From: Phormidesmis sp963710175
GTDB taxonomy: Bacteria > Cyanobacteriota > Cyanobacteriia > Phormidesmidales > Phormidesmidaceae
Assembly: GCA_963710175.1 (NCBI GenBank)
Contig: CAVPZC010000002.1
Coordinates: 1,736,001 to 1,800,000, forward strand
DNA length: 64,000 nucleotides
Direction: 5' to 3'
A program made the translations under genes and the position numbers. Shown here piece by piece: positions 1-8,143 of this stretch; within the stretch, counting starts at the first letter, position 1, and the number at the start of each line of letters is the position of its first letter. Below the pieces are notes generated by a model that was not told the origin of the DNA, ran no database searches, and worked only from the letters and a program-made list of their open reading frames with translations.

Positions 1-276
1 CAAGACAACAGGCGCGCTCAGCTTGTCGGCGAAACGACCTTCGGCAAGGGCCTGATTCAATCGCTGTTTGATCTGCCCAACGGAGCCGGTCTTGCCGTCA
101 CGATCGCTAAGTACGAAACCCCCAGCCATCGAGACATCAATAAGCTGGGCATTGACCCCGATCAGCTGGTGGCTAGCTCGACCGAGCAGCGTCAGCAGTT
201 TGGCACCGACGCCGACGAGCAGTACAAAGCAGCAACGGCGCTGCTCGCTCAGTCGTTCGCGACAGCGCAGCGGTGA
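1..276 (+). CDS. Carboxyl-terminal processing protease, S41 family (C-terminal end only)
   Basis: The window opens inside this gene: frame 1 is open from base 1 to a TGA at 274-276, giving the last 91 residues. The visible piece carries GETTFGKGLIQ at residues 10-20. In S41 C-terminal processing proteases the lysine of this GKG loop (residue 16 here) is the general base of the Ser/Lys dyad; the serine and the PDZ domain would lie upstream, outside the window. The following segment, with LPNGAGLAVTIAKYETPSHR and a conserved GIDPD, matches the usual end of the catalytic core, where the family often has GI.PD. In cyanobacteria such enzymes work in the lumen or periplasm; CtpA trims the D1 precursor. 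Which paralogue this is cannot be told from the fragment. The family call is firm. Confidence 0.88.
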   Translation, partial: QDNRRAQLVGETTFGKGLIQSLFDLPNGAGLAVTIAKYETPSHRDINKLGIDPDQLVASSTEQRQQFGTDADEQYKAATALLAQSFATAQR

Positions 277-334
277 GTACTGTCAAGATCACGGTAGCTG
301 ATGGACGCGGGGCAATCGCCAGCGGATAGCTTAT

Positions 335-1606
335 ATGGCAGGTAAAACGCGCACTTACCACGATCCACTGCACGGGGCGATTACGCTAAATAGCGACGAT
401 CCAGTAGAGGCGCTGCTGACCCGTCTGATTGAGACCAGCGCTTTTCAAAGGCTGCGGCGAATTCGTCAGCTAGGACCAGCGAGTTTGACGTTTCACGGCG
501 CTGAAACCTCGCGGTTTACCCACTCGCTAGGGGTGATGGCAGTGGCTCGGCGGGCGTTTGATCGGTTGGCGGGGTTGCATGAAGAGCTGCGATCGCACCG
601 GGCGACAGTCCTCTGCGCGGCCCTCCTGCACGACATTGGCCACGGCCCATTTAGCCACACCGCAGAGGAGGTATTTGGCAGTCATCACGAGCACTGGACA
701 ATGGCCGTGGTAGAAAAAATGCCTGATGTCAGGGAGCTGCTAGACCAGTTTGACCTAGGCTTGTGGCAGTCGGTGACTCAGGTATACAGGCACACTCATC
801 CGGTGCCCTGTATCTGGCAACTGGTATCCAGCCAGCTGGATTGTGATCGGATCGATTACTTGATGCGGGATAGCTACTTTACCGGCGCTTCCTACGGTCA
901 GTTAGACCTAGATCGAATTTTGCTAGCGCTGAACTACGATCCGCTCAGCCAGCAGCTGATTGTAGAAAACAAAGGACTCGCCGCCATTGAGCACTACCTG
1001 GTCGTGCGCTCCTTTATGCATGCTCAGATCTACAACCATCCTAAAAATCTCACAGCTACCTGGATTCTAGAGCAGGCTTTCAGCAGAGCCCGTGAATTGC
1101 TCGCACAAGAAGAACTGAGCGCTGACTCCACGGTAACTGCCTGGCTGCAAGGGCCAGTTGACCATCTGCCGTTAGCGCTCTACCTGGCAGGCGATGACAT
1201 TGTTTTTACCTATCACTTACAGCGCTGGCAGCATCACGCTGACCCCACACTGGCCGATTTTTGCCGCCGATACCTCGACCGCAAACTGCTGAAAACACTA
1301 GAAATCACCTACGCTACGCCAGCCGAGCAGGCGAGCTTGCTAGCAGGCGTGCAGCAACAGCTGACGGCGCAGGGAATTGACGCTGATCGCTATAGCGGGC
1401 TTCGCCACATTTGGAGTAAAGGCTACAGCATTTACCAAAAAGGCATAAAAATCAAAACTCGGCAGGGACTGCAAGATATTAAGCAGATTTCTCCCCTGGT
1501 GCAGACGCTGAGTCAGCCTGCTCAGCGAACCTGGCTGATCCATCCTCGGAATGTGACAGTTGGCCTCTGCCCGCTGCCAGAAAGAGAAGTGGTTAGTCCC
1601 GGATAA
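335..1606 (+). CDS. HD-domain phosphohydrolase (COG1078-like, dNTPase-related)
   Basis: A 423-residue protein of the HD superfamily. It shows the full metal-binding set: H63 in FTHSLGV, H99-D100 in LLHDIGHGPFSH with H103 and H108 next to it, and the distal aspartate in DCDRIDYLMRDS (residues 169-180). The FTHSLGV and CDRIDYL motifs are typical of the SAMHD1/YwfO-like group that hydrolyses dNTPs or related phosphate esters. The substrate is not readable from sequence. No membrane segment or signal peptide is seen, so it is cytoplasmic. The ATG at 335 follows the ctp stop by 58 bases, so the two could be co-transcribed. The next gene converges on it, with only 15 bases between stops. Confidence 0.85.
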   Translation: MAGKTRTYHDPLHGAITLNSDDPVEALLTRLIETSAFQRLRRIRQLGPASLTFHGAETSRFTHSLGVMAVARRAFDRLAGLHEELRSHRATVLCAALLHDIGHGPFSHTAEEVFGSHHEHWTMAVVEKMPDVRELLDQFDLGLWQSVTQVYRHTHPVPCIWQLVSSQLDCDRIDYLMRDSYFTGASYGQLDLDRILLALNYDPLSQQLIVENKGLAAIEHYLVVRSFMHAQIYNHPKNLTATWILEQAFSRARELLAQEELSADSTVTAWLQGPVDHLPLALYLAGDDIVFTYHLQRWQHHADPTLADFCRRYLDRKLLKTLEITYATPAEQASLLAGVQQQLTAQGIDADRYSGLRHIWSKGYSIYQKGIKIKTRQGLQDIKQISPLVQTLSQPAQRTWLIHPRNVTVGLCPLPEREVVSPG

Positions 1607-1621
1607 GGCACTTGATGACGG

Positions 1622-2314
1622 CTAAAGTCCTGGTTTGACTCGGGCTAGCGCTTCCCAGTCAGCAGCTTGAAGCTGGCTATAAGCTTGGGAAATCTTTTTT
1701 TCGCCGCGCAAAAATCCAGTGCTTGCTCCAGGGCAGATATAGCTGAGCGTATCGGGAGTAAAGGTAGTCAGGAGTTGTTGAGCATAGCGTAGCTGACGGG
1801 GCCAGTGAAAAGTTTTAGAAAGCCTCAGCGGTCTGGGCGCGCCATCGCGGTCGGGCAGCAGATGCCGGCCTGTGAACAGCACGCCGCCGTAATTGCTGTG
1901 ATAGAGGCAGGCAGCGCCTGGAGAATGGCCCGCACTCCAAAACGCCCGACTAGTTTGACTCATGACATACTCACGCTGAAAAGTCTGGGTAAGGGCAGTC
2001 GGCAGCAGATAGGCCTCTTGCTCCTGAATCAAGACCCGAGCGCCAAAGGCTGCTTGCAGCTCGTTGACTTGGGCCATGCCACCCCGATGAGTGATAAATA
2101 GGGTGCCGATTCCGCCCTTGTCGGCGATAAACGACTGATGAGTTTCGTTCAACGCTGGACAGTCGACCAAAATATTAGCGCTTTGACCAGCAGCATCTTT
2201 TTCTAAAATCAAATAGGCCGTTCCGCCCAGGGTTTCACGGTTTGGGGGAAAAGCGAAAATAGTATCGAAAACAGCTTGAGGGGCTTTTGGGAGAGCCTTG
2301 GTTGGGACCGGCAT
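1622..2314 (-). CDS. Metallo-beta-lactamase-fold protein with degenerate metal site
   Basis: A 230-residue protein with the outline of the metallo-beta-lactamase fold: a strand-rich start (TAYLILEKD, NILVDCPAL), a middle LFITHRGGMAQV, the later SAGHSPGAACLYH and FTGRHLLPD. In active members the middle motif is HxHxDH and the last is a GD loop. Here the first reads THRGGM, so most zinc ligands are absent, and the GD aspartate is replaced by GR. Only the GHSPG histidine is in the expected place. I infer that it has lost classic hydrolase activity or works as a binding protein. It is on the minus strand, convergent with the HD gene and divergent from the site-2 protease gene. Start ATG at 2312-2314. 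Confidence 0.65.
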   Translation of the reverse strand: MPVPTKALPKAPQAVFDTIFAFPPNRETLGGTAYLILEKDAAGQSANILVDCPALNETHQSFIADKGGIGTLFITHRGGMAQVNELQAAFGARVLIQEQEAYLLPTALTQTFQREYVMSQTSRAFWSAGHSPGAACLYHSNYGGVLFTGRHLLPDRDGAPRPLRLSKTFHWPRQLRYAQQLLTTFTPDTLSYICPGASTGFLRGEKKISQAYSQLQAADWEALARVKPGL

Positions 2315-2529
2315 TGGCAGTGGACCTGAGAATTGATCTAAGAAGAGTCGGCTTCCTAATTTATCAAGAGCTGCCCTGAATTGAGCAAGTGATTCCGCCT
2401 GGCTTTGCTATTTGCAACAGGCTACTAAAAGATTACGGACGACTGAATTACAATGACAGATATATCAGGCTGCACAGGCTCTGATGCACCACTTTAGATT
2501 TATCCGCCCTCAAAAATTGGCGATTGTTC

Positions 2530-4083
2530 ATGCCTCTTGTTTTACTTGCGCTGTTTCTAGGACTGGTGACGTATCTGGTGATTAGCCGGAGCTTTACTAA
2601 CATCACCACAACGCCTGTTTGGTTGCTTTGGCTGGTGATGATGATGCCTGTGCTAGTGCTGACCGGGTGGATGCTGGTTAAAGGCGAAGAGCCGCCGCCG
2701 CAAATCTTGATCTATGGATTGCTGGTGCTTTGTCCGCTGCTGTATGCAGCGATGATTTTGATGGGGGCATCGGGTCAGAAGGGCAAAAAAGACCTTCAGG
2801 CAAAAGCCAATGGCCAGTCAAATAGCCAGTCGAACGGCGCAGCGCAGCTGACGGCAGCTAGCGAAAAGCAAAAGGCTGCCACTAAGCCGATTACCCAAGA
2901 TGAAGAAACGCTGTTGCAGCGATGCTTTCCCTGGTCAATTTACTATCTGCAGAATATTGAGTATCGCCCTCAGGCCATGATCTGTAAGGGCAAGCTCAAA
3001 GCTTCGCCCGGTGAAGCCTATCAAGCGGTACAAAAAAACGTGGAAAGCAACTTTGGAGATCGCTTCTTAGTCCTTTTTCAAGAGGGGCTAAACGGCACGC
3101 CCTTTTTCGCACTGGTGCCCAATCCTCAGGCTAAAAACGGCGATAAAACCCCGCTTGAATCGATGAACCGCGAGCAGACGGCGAGATTTCGGCGGCTCAA
3201 TCAGACGCCGATGACACGGCCTGGACTGGCTTTGGCACTGGCGATTACAACTTTGGTAACGACTACCTTTGCAGGGGTTGCTTTTATTGGCGGGGTAGAA
3301 GATCCTCAGGCGCTAAGAGCAGACCCAACCCTGCTGAGACAGGGACTGGCCTATGGTATGTCGCTGATGTTTATTTTAGGCGTCCACGAGAGCGGTCACT
3401 ACCTGGCCACTCGCTATCACAAGCTCAAATCCACGCTGCCTTACTTTATTCCGGTGCCGTTCTTCCTGGGGACGTTTGGGGCTTTTATCCAGATGCGATC
3501 GCCCATCCCCAATCGCCGAGCCCTCTTTGATGTGGGTATTGCTGGACCGCTCTCTGGACTGGTAGTCAGCCTGCCAATTCTGCTGTGGGGGTTAGCGCAT
3601 TCTACAGTAGTACCGCTCGGTGAGCAGTCTCAGCTATTCACCTTTGAAACGCTAGATCCGAGTCGGTCAGTCATTTTACTGATGATGAGCAAGCTGGCGC
3701 TAGGCAATACCCTGCAAGCGGGCAGTGCTCTAAATTTGCATCCGGTAGCAATATCGGGCTGCTTAGGGCTGATTGTTACCGCACTAAACCTGATGCCAGT
3801 AGGACAGCTCGATGGCGGCCATATCGTCCATGCGATGTATGGCCAACGTACTGCCGCTGTCGTCAGCCAGGTAGCTCGCTTGCTGATGCTGATATTTTCC
3901 TTTGTCTACCAGGAGTTCTTTTTGTGGGCTATCTTGTTGCTGTTCATTCCAGCGGCTGAGCCTGCTCTGAATGATATCAGTGAGCTTAACGGCCCCCGAG
4001 ATTTTTTAGGGCTGCTGTCTTTGACGCTGCTGCTGCTGATTATTCTGCCAGCGCCGTCCGCGCTGACGCGGCTACTGTTTTGA
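2530..4083 (+). CDS. Membrane site-2 protease family protein (EGY-like)
   Basis: A 517-residue intramembrane zinc metalloprotease. HESGH at residues 286-290 is the HExxH site (two His plus Glu), and the third ligand motif is NLMPVGQLDGGH near residue 430. Several hydrophobic segments surround these motifs. Two N-terminal membrane helices (about 3-20 and 30-50) are followed by a soluble stretch rich in Q, N, S and K, and then a globular insert (about 125-225) before the catalytic core. This layout matches the chloroplast EGY proteases and their cyanobacterial homologues, which are membrane-embedded and degrade or process membrane proteins. An in-frame TTG lies two codons upstream at 2524. I chose the ATG at 2530, though no clear Shine-Dalgarno supports either. 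Confidence 0.85.
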   Translation: MPLVLLALFLGLVTYLVISRSFTNITTTPVWLLWLVMMMPVLVLTGWMLVKGEEPPPQILIYGLLVLCPLLYAAMILMGASGQKGKKDLQAKANGQSNSQSNGAAQLTAASEKQKAATKPITQDEETLLQRCFPWSIYYLQNIEYRPQAMICKGKLKASPGEAYQAVQKNVESNFGDRFLVLFQEGLNGTPFFALVPNPQAKNGDKTPLESMNREQTARFRRLNQTPMTRPGLALALAITTLVTTTFAGVAFIGGVEDPQALRADPTLLRQGLAYGMSLMFILGVHESGHYLATRYHKLKSTLPYFIPVPFFLGTFGAFIQMRSPIPNRRALFDVGIAGPLSGLVVSLPILLWGLAHSTVVPLGEQSQLFTFETLDPSRSVILLMMSKLALGNTLQAGSALNLHPVAISGCLGLIVTALNLMPVGQLDGGHIVHAMYGQRTAAVVSQVARLLMLIFSFVYQEFFLWAILLLFIPAAEPALNDISELNGPRDFLGLLSLTLLLLIILPAPSALTRLLF

Positions 4084-4167
4084 GGCCTGCGAACCGATTT
4101 AATAAATTATGCAAGCCAAGCTGGAGGCGCTGTTGTCATATTTGATCACTCAGGAGAGAGCAGGGTC

Positions 4168-4620
4168 ATGACTCAAGATATGAGCCAGTGGCTGGCCGAA
4201 GTGCGATCGCTCCAACGGCGGGTAGCCGAGCTACAGCAGGAGTGCGAGCAGGCCTATGCTAGTGCAGACAACTGGCGTAATCTGTACGAAGCTGAGGCTC
4301 AACAGCGTCGCCGAGATAACGCTACCGCTACGAGCAAAATTGACCGGCTACAGCAGGATTTAGCAGAAAATCAGCCTTTGCTAGTGGAGGATATAAGGCC
4401 ATTAACTTCAGGGCCGTCCATATCAGAAAGCGACGCTCAGCCTTCAGTAGAGCAGCTACAGGCGCAGCTACAGGCGGCCCAAAAGCAGCAGCAGCAGCTT
4501 AAAGCTCTACTGACAAATGAGCAGGTGCAGCACGCACAAACCCGCGAGAGTTTGACAGCTGCCCTGGGTGACGCGGTTGATCTATTGGCTAAAGAGCGTC
4601 TCAGCGCTGAAGATATCTAA
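4168..4620 (+). CDS. Small coiled-coil protein, cyanobacterial hypothetical
   Basis: A 150-residue, Gln- and Glu-rich protein with two long predicted coiled-coil stretches, about residues 8-65 and 88-145. They are separated by a short linker with a PSISESDAQPS segment. There is no signal peptide or membrane helix. It starts at ATG 4168, 11 bases after an AGGAGAG ribosome-binding site, so the start is well supported. It lies 84 bases downstream of the site-2 protease gene in the same direction and could share its transcript. Function unknown; an assembly or scaffold role would be only a guess from the coiled coil. Confidence 0.7.
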   Translation: MTQDMSQWLAEVRSLQRRVAELQQECEQAYASADNWRNLYEAEAQQRRRDNATATSKIDRLQQDLAENQPLLVEDIRPLTSGPSISESDAQPSVEQLQAQLQAAQKQQQQLKALLTNEQVQHAQTRESLTAALGDAVDLLAKERLSAEDI

Positions 4621-4642
4621 AAACCCAATCTGGTAGCCCGAT

Positions 4643-4858
4643 CTAGAAGCCCATTACCTTGGCGAGGCTTTCGGCTGAAATAGTCATGCCCCGATCTTTA
4701 AAACTGCCGGTCGGATTGGGGCCGTCATACTTGACGAAAACCTGAACAGATTTGCCAATCCGCTAAGCAATCGCAGATGCAGAAACCAGAGGCGTCTTGC
4801 CCTTGTACAGGGTGACAGCTGGGGTTAGCCTTGCTAACTGTTGGGCAGGTATAGCCAT
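4643..4858 (-). pseudogene. thrC: Remnant of threonine synthase (5' part, one internal stop)
   Basis: Read on the minus strand from 4858, the frame gives about 30 codons with TLYKGKTPLVSASAIA, then a TAG stop at 4763-4765. It then continues in the same frame with RIGKSVQVFVKYDG, NPTGSFKDRGMT and a final TAG at 4643-4645. The block NPTGSFKDRGMT, whose lysine binds pyridoxal phosphate, and the KTPL and VKYDG segments are the N-terminal signature of threonine synthase. After RGMT the homology stops, so at most 60 of roughly 360 codons remain. The internal stop and the truncation mark it as non-functional. A complete thrC must lie elsewhere if the cell is prototrophic. Confidence 0.78.
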
Positions 4859-5170
4859 TTCAGCTTACCTCGAAGCTTCCCGCTGTATGGGAGATACCAC
4901 AATACCCCCATAGCAATAGGAGCAGAGCATTGGAGGCAGAGCAACCATAGCCACTTAGTAAACCGCCACAGCTATCTGTGAGGAGAGAATTTAGAGTTCG
5001 CTAATATCAAGTTTGTTATTTGGGTTACAATGCCATTGCTTTTAGATTAAGTATAAATGACTAGCTAAGTTACTGTGATTTGCTGCTTGTTTTGGCTGTA
5101 AAGCCGCTGTAACCGCTTCTTTAGTGTTTTTCTTTTGTTAATAAACTGTTGACAAATAAGTATCGTGGGT

Positions 5171-5422
5171 ATGACTATGCCAGTCAGTGAACAAAATTCG
5201 GCAAAGGTCTCTGTTTCTGCCAAAAATTCTATGCAGGTAGGCAGCAGGGCCGTCGATGAAGCCAGTGTTTGCTGGATTGAGGTGAAGCACTATCCCTACC
5301 AGCCCGATCAGCAAGTTGAGCTGCTGCACCTTCAGGCTGAAGCAGATGCCCTGCTGATCAAGCTACAGGCAGCCGAACAAAAACAGCGCGTCCAGCAGCA
5401 AACGATACTAGCTGCTCAGTAG
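5171..5422 (+). CDS. Small hypothetical protein
   Basis: An 83-residue protein with no family I recognise. The N-terminal part is Ser/Val rich; the middle WIEVKHYPYQPDQQVELLHL looks folded; the end (about 55-80) is a Gln/Ala-rich amphipathic helix likely to form a coiled coil. No membrane segment. Possible starts are GTG 5165, ATG 5171 and ATG 5177; I chose ATG 5171, with low certainty. A TTGACA hexamer lies just upstream (about 5149-5154), too close to the start to be its -35 element unless translation begins further in. It stands alone between the thrC remnant and the zinc-ribbon gene. Confidence 0.5.
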   Translation: MTMPVSEQNSAKVSVSAKNSMQVGSRAVDEASVCWIEVKHYPYQPDQQVELLHLQAEADALLIKLQAAEQKQRVQQQTILAAQ

Positions 5423-5556
5423 TATCGTCGTGGCATGGCTACATAAATTTACCGATTCCTGCAAGCTCAGCCAACTTACTTTAAGGTAGAGAGCCAGAGC
5501 GCCAATAGTTGGTGCTGGCAGTTGATTGTAGTAAGCAATCCAGATAGGCAGTTGAG

Positions 5557-6081
5557 ATGGGTAAGTTTAGCCATGACGTGGGGCAGGGCAAGTCTTCAGC
5601 TCGGCCTCAAGATATAGATCGGTTGGCGTATGGCCAGACCTATCGCTGTCCGGCCTGTGGCAGCGGTCAGCTGAGTGCGATCGCCCTAATGGACGTATTT
5701 GCCTGCGACTTTTGCCGGCATATGTTTACCGCCAACTTACAGGCGCAGTCGGTGCAGCTGGCCGATAGTACTCAGCCACGAGCCTGGTACTGGAATGGTA
5801 AGCAGTGGCGGACAGCCTATCAGCGGGACACATCGGCCTATTTAGTCTGGAGTTTTTGCAGCGGACTGACGGCTGTGCCTGTTGCTCTCATTGCGCTTTC
5901 CAACTACGTTTTTCCACCTTTAGAGAGCAGTGACTTTCCGCGCATTTGGACAGGGCTGACGTTACTTAGCCATGCTCTGATGTCGGCTTGGCTGCTAGCG
6001 GAGTATCATCGCTGGCCCTGGTATGTGGCCAGCAGAGTTCGCCTACAGCGTTTACGAGAGCGCTGGGCAGCCGGCAGCTAA
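5557..6081 (+). CDS. Zinc-ribbon membrane protein, conserved hypothetical
   Basis: A 174-residue protein. The N-terminal part has paired cysteines (CPACG near 32-36 and CDFCR near 51-55), forming a four-cysteine zinc ribbon. A tryptophan-rich segment (AWYWNGKQWR) follows, then two hydrophobic helices (about 96-116 and 133-150), and a basic tail with WPWYVASRVRLQRLRERW. The layout, a cytosolic zinc ribbon tethered to the membrane, recurs in uncharacterised cyanobacterial proteins. The biochemical role is unknown. Start ATG 5557; the stop lies 39 bases before the convergent msrA stop. Confidence 0.7.
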   Translation: MGKFSHDVGQGKSSARPQDIDRLAYGQTYRCPACGSGQLSAIALMDVFACDFCRHMFTANLQAQSVQLADSTQPRAWYWNGKQWRTAYQRDTSAYLVWSFCSGLTAVPVALIALSNYVFPPLESSDFPRIWTGLTLLSHALMSAWLLAEYHRWPWYVASRVRLQRLRERWAAGS

Positions 6082-6119
6082 ACAACCAGCAGCTACTCAG
6101 CACAATCTATTCGTTTCTT

Positions 6120-6620
6120 TTATCCGCTGCCTTCAAGGTGGGCTTTTGCAGCCCGTTTTTTAGCAAAATAGTGCTGGTGGTCGGGAGTGGCAAGCCAGTA
6201 GTCTGTGGCGGGCTTGATCTCAGTGACGATGGGGTCGCTGTAGGTGCCGGTGGCTGCCAATTTAGATTTGGACATGCGGGCAGCGATCGCCTGCTCGGGC
6301 GTGTGGTAGAAAATTACCGAGCGATATTGCTCGCCGCGATCAGCTCCCTGCCGGTTAAGCGTAGTGGGATTGTGGCAGCGCCAAAAAATATTCAGTAGAG
6401 TTTCGTAACTCACCATAGCCGGGTCGTAATGGATCTGAGCGACTTCAGCATGACCAGTAATCCGCGCCAGAACGTCGAGATAGCAAGGATTGGCAAACTG
6501 TCCGCCCATGTAGCCTACCGAAGTATTGATCACGCCTAACTGGTGATCAAAGGCTGCTTCAGTATGCCAAAAGCAGCCTGCTCCAAAGGTGGCAATCACG
6601 CTCTTTGTAGTTTCATTCAT
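6120..6620 (-). CDS. msrA: Peptide-methionine (S)-S-oxide reductase MsrA
   Basis: A 166-residue enzyme that reduces methionine-S-sulfoxide in proteins and free methionine. The catalytic motif GAGCFWHTEAAF places the nucleophilic cysteine at residue 16. Other family landmarks are present: GYMGG, NPCYLDV, TGHAEVAQIHYDP, LLNIFWRCHNPTTLNRQG.DRG.QYRSVIF. Some positions differ from the commonest sequence (HTE for GVE, CHNPT for HDPT) but keep the fold-defining residues. An in-frame TTG sits directly upstream; the ATG at 6618-6620 is preferred. Cytoplasmic, no signal peptide. It faces a long gene-poor stretch (6621-7270) that must contain its promoter. Confidence 0.92.
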   Translation of the reverse strand: MNETTKSVIATFGAGCFWHTEAAFDHQLGVINTSVGYMGGQFANPCYLDVLARITGHAEVAQIHYDPAMVSYETLLNIFWRCHNPTTLNRQGADRGEQYRSVIFYHTPEQAIAARMSKSKLAATGTYSDPIVTEIKPATDYWLATPDHQHYFAKKRAAKAHLEGSG

Positions 6621-7270
6621 CAAGATAGTTTGTTATCAGTATTCAGGCGTGTCTGAGCGTTTAAATTTCCAGTATTTTCCTCATGTTTGGAAGAATGAAC
6701 AAATAAAACCTGCAATATTTTCCCTGGTATACATACATTCTATCGTTATTGTAGTCAACCTGCGTATGGGCCATCCAGTACTTGTATTGCCGGTGTTCGA
6801 GCAATCATTACATACTCGGATGCGATTCGACTTTGCTAACACTTAAAGTCTGTAACAGAGCCGTAAATTTTGGTTGAATAGATTGACAGGATTGATGACT
6901 ACTTAGAATGATTTTCCTCGACTACCCTGCTATAGCCACTCACTTTTAATGGCTATTGATAGGTGCTTTTACTGTTAGAGTTGGCCGGGGTATTACAGAT
7001 GCTAAATAGCTGCTTTCGTGTAGCTAAAAACGCTTTAAAGGGGCTGCCCTTCCACTGTTTAAAGCGAATGTCTGTAATGGCGATCACGGCTTAAGTCCCC
7101 CCAAAAGCTTAATCATTACTACTTACTCCTGTTTTTCGGTCGCCAGATGAACTCAAAGCGCTGCGCTTCGGGCACGAACTTGATTGCCCATTCGCATTTG
7201 GCATGGCTCTACTTCCGCGCCAGTTATTGGCCCATGCAATTTATCAGAATTAGACGTAGGAGTATTTTCC
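6621..7270. other. Gene-poor stretch with promoter-like hexamers and a possible folded RNA
   Basis: No convincing gene in 650 bases; the longest open frames lack family features and good starts. Two things stand out. TTGACA at 6883-6888 followed after 15 bases by TAGAAT (6904-6909) is promoter-like, though the spacer is short. From 6992 to 7078 three nested inverted repeats could fold into a three-way junction (listed separately). The rest is AT-rich and featureless to me. Promoters for the divergent msrA and for the CAP gene must lie here. Confidence 0.5.
6992..7078. ncRNA. Candidate structured RNA or DNA cruciform (three nested inverted repeats)
   Basis: Outer stem: ATTACAGA 6992-6999 with TCTGTAAT 7071-7078, 8 perfect pairs. 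Inner hairpin 1: TAGCT 7007-7011 with AGCTA 7022-7026. Inner hairpin 2: CGCTTTAAA 7031-7039 with TTTAAAGCG 7058-7066, 9 perfect pairs. Together they form a three-way junction upstream of the CAP gene. I recognise no known riboswitch consensus. Strand and expression are unknown. Confidence 0.3.
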
Positions 7271-8098
7271 ATGAGATGGACTACCTGGTGGAGTATTGCG
7301 CTGGTTAGCCTGATCGCTACTGGCTGCGGCAGCGGCGGACAGAAGGTGGCCTCAGGCAGCAACAGCGGCTTCTTCAAAGCGCAGCCAGTCGTTGCGGTAT
7401 CTGGAGACTGCGCTCAGCTCAGCGGTTTTTTCTCAGAGCTATTGACGCTCACTAACCAGGCTCGCCAGAATGCCGGTATCGAGGCACTGCATTTCTCCTA
7501 TGAATTAGGGCAGTCTGCTCAGACCTATGCCGAAGACCTGGCCACCCAAAACTTTTTTAGCCACACCGGTAAAGATGGCTCTACGCTGGGCTCTCGTCTG
7601 ACGGCTTCGGGGTATGACTTTGCGGCTGCCGGAGAAAATTTGGCTGCCGGACAGCAGACCGCAAGTGGCGTATTTCAGGGATGGATGAACAGCCCTGGCC
7701 ACCGGGCCAACATCTTACAGTCAGAATTTACCGAAGTTGGTTTTGGACTGTTCGACGCGACCGGTAGCTCCGACTACGGACGCTACTGGGTACAGAATTT
7801 CGGCAAGCCACGGGGCAACAGTCGTCAGGAGGCCTACATTCCCAATAGCTGCGGGCTAACGGCAACGGCTGCCGACCAGTCCGCTCAGCAGCAGGTGGCA
7901 GGCATATCCATCAGGCGACCTGATAGCCCAGCAATAGGAATCGGTTCGCTCCCGGTAGAGGCGCTAGCAGCAGGCGTGGTCAGTGTGGTCAGTGGCGCTG
8001 CGGGCAACCCCTCTGAATCTGTACCCGAGCCTGCTGTGCTAATAGGATTAGGAATACTGGGAGTGTCGCTGTGGCGCGATCGCTCTCGCAGCCACTAA
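7271..8098 (+). CDS. CAP/SCP-domain lipoprotein with PEP-CTERM-like tail
   Basis: A 275-residue secreted protein. The start is set by AGGAG at 7257-7262 before ATG 7271; the open frame extends further upstream only to a TTG. The N-terminal helix ends in LIATGC, a lipobox-like cleavage site with Cys at about residue 19. The CAP (SCP/PR-1) domain spans about 45-190, with LTLTNQARQNAGIEALHFS, FFSHTGKDGSTLGSRL, AAGENLAAGQ, GWMNSPGHRANIL and YWVQNFG, a complete set of CAP motifs including the two histidines and two glutamates of the cavity. The C-terminus has VPEPA, then a hydrophobic stretch (VLIGLGILGVSLW), then RDRSR, which is the PEP-CTERM sorting-signal layout. Both ends therefore look like surface-anchoring signals. 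Bacterial CAP proteins have varied, mostly unknown roles. Confidence 0.85.
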   Translation: MRWTTWWSIALVSLIATGCGSGGQKVASGSNSGFFKAQPVVAVSGDCAQLSGFFSELLTLTNQARQNAGIEALHFSYELGQSAQTYAEDLATQNFFSHTGKDGSTLGSRLTASGYDFAAAGENLAAGQQTASGVFQGWMNSPGHRANILQSEFTEVGFGLFDATGSSDYGRYWVQNFGKPRGNSRQEAYIPNSCGLTATAADQSAQQQVAGISIRRPDSPAIGIGSLPVEALAAGVVSVVSGAAGNPSESVPEPAVLIGLGILGVSLWRDRSRSH

Positions 8099-8143
8099 AT
8101 CTATTGCTAAATTCGTTGCCCAATCTACACACGGCCCAGCCCT

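Noticed and set aside
5149..5176. A TTGACA-based promoter for the small gene at 5171
   Set aside because: The -10 element would fall inside the coding start, so the hexamer is probably coincidental.
6589..6846. An 85-codon plus-strand open frame after msrA
   Set aside because: It overlaps the 5' end of msrA, lacks a ribosome-binding site, and its composition resembles non-coding AT-rich DNA with no recognisable motif.
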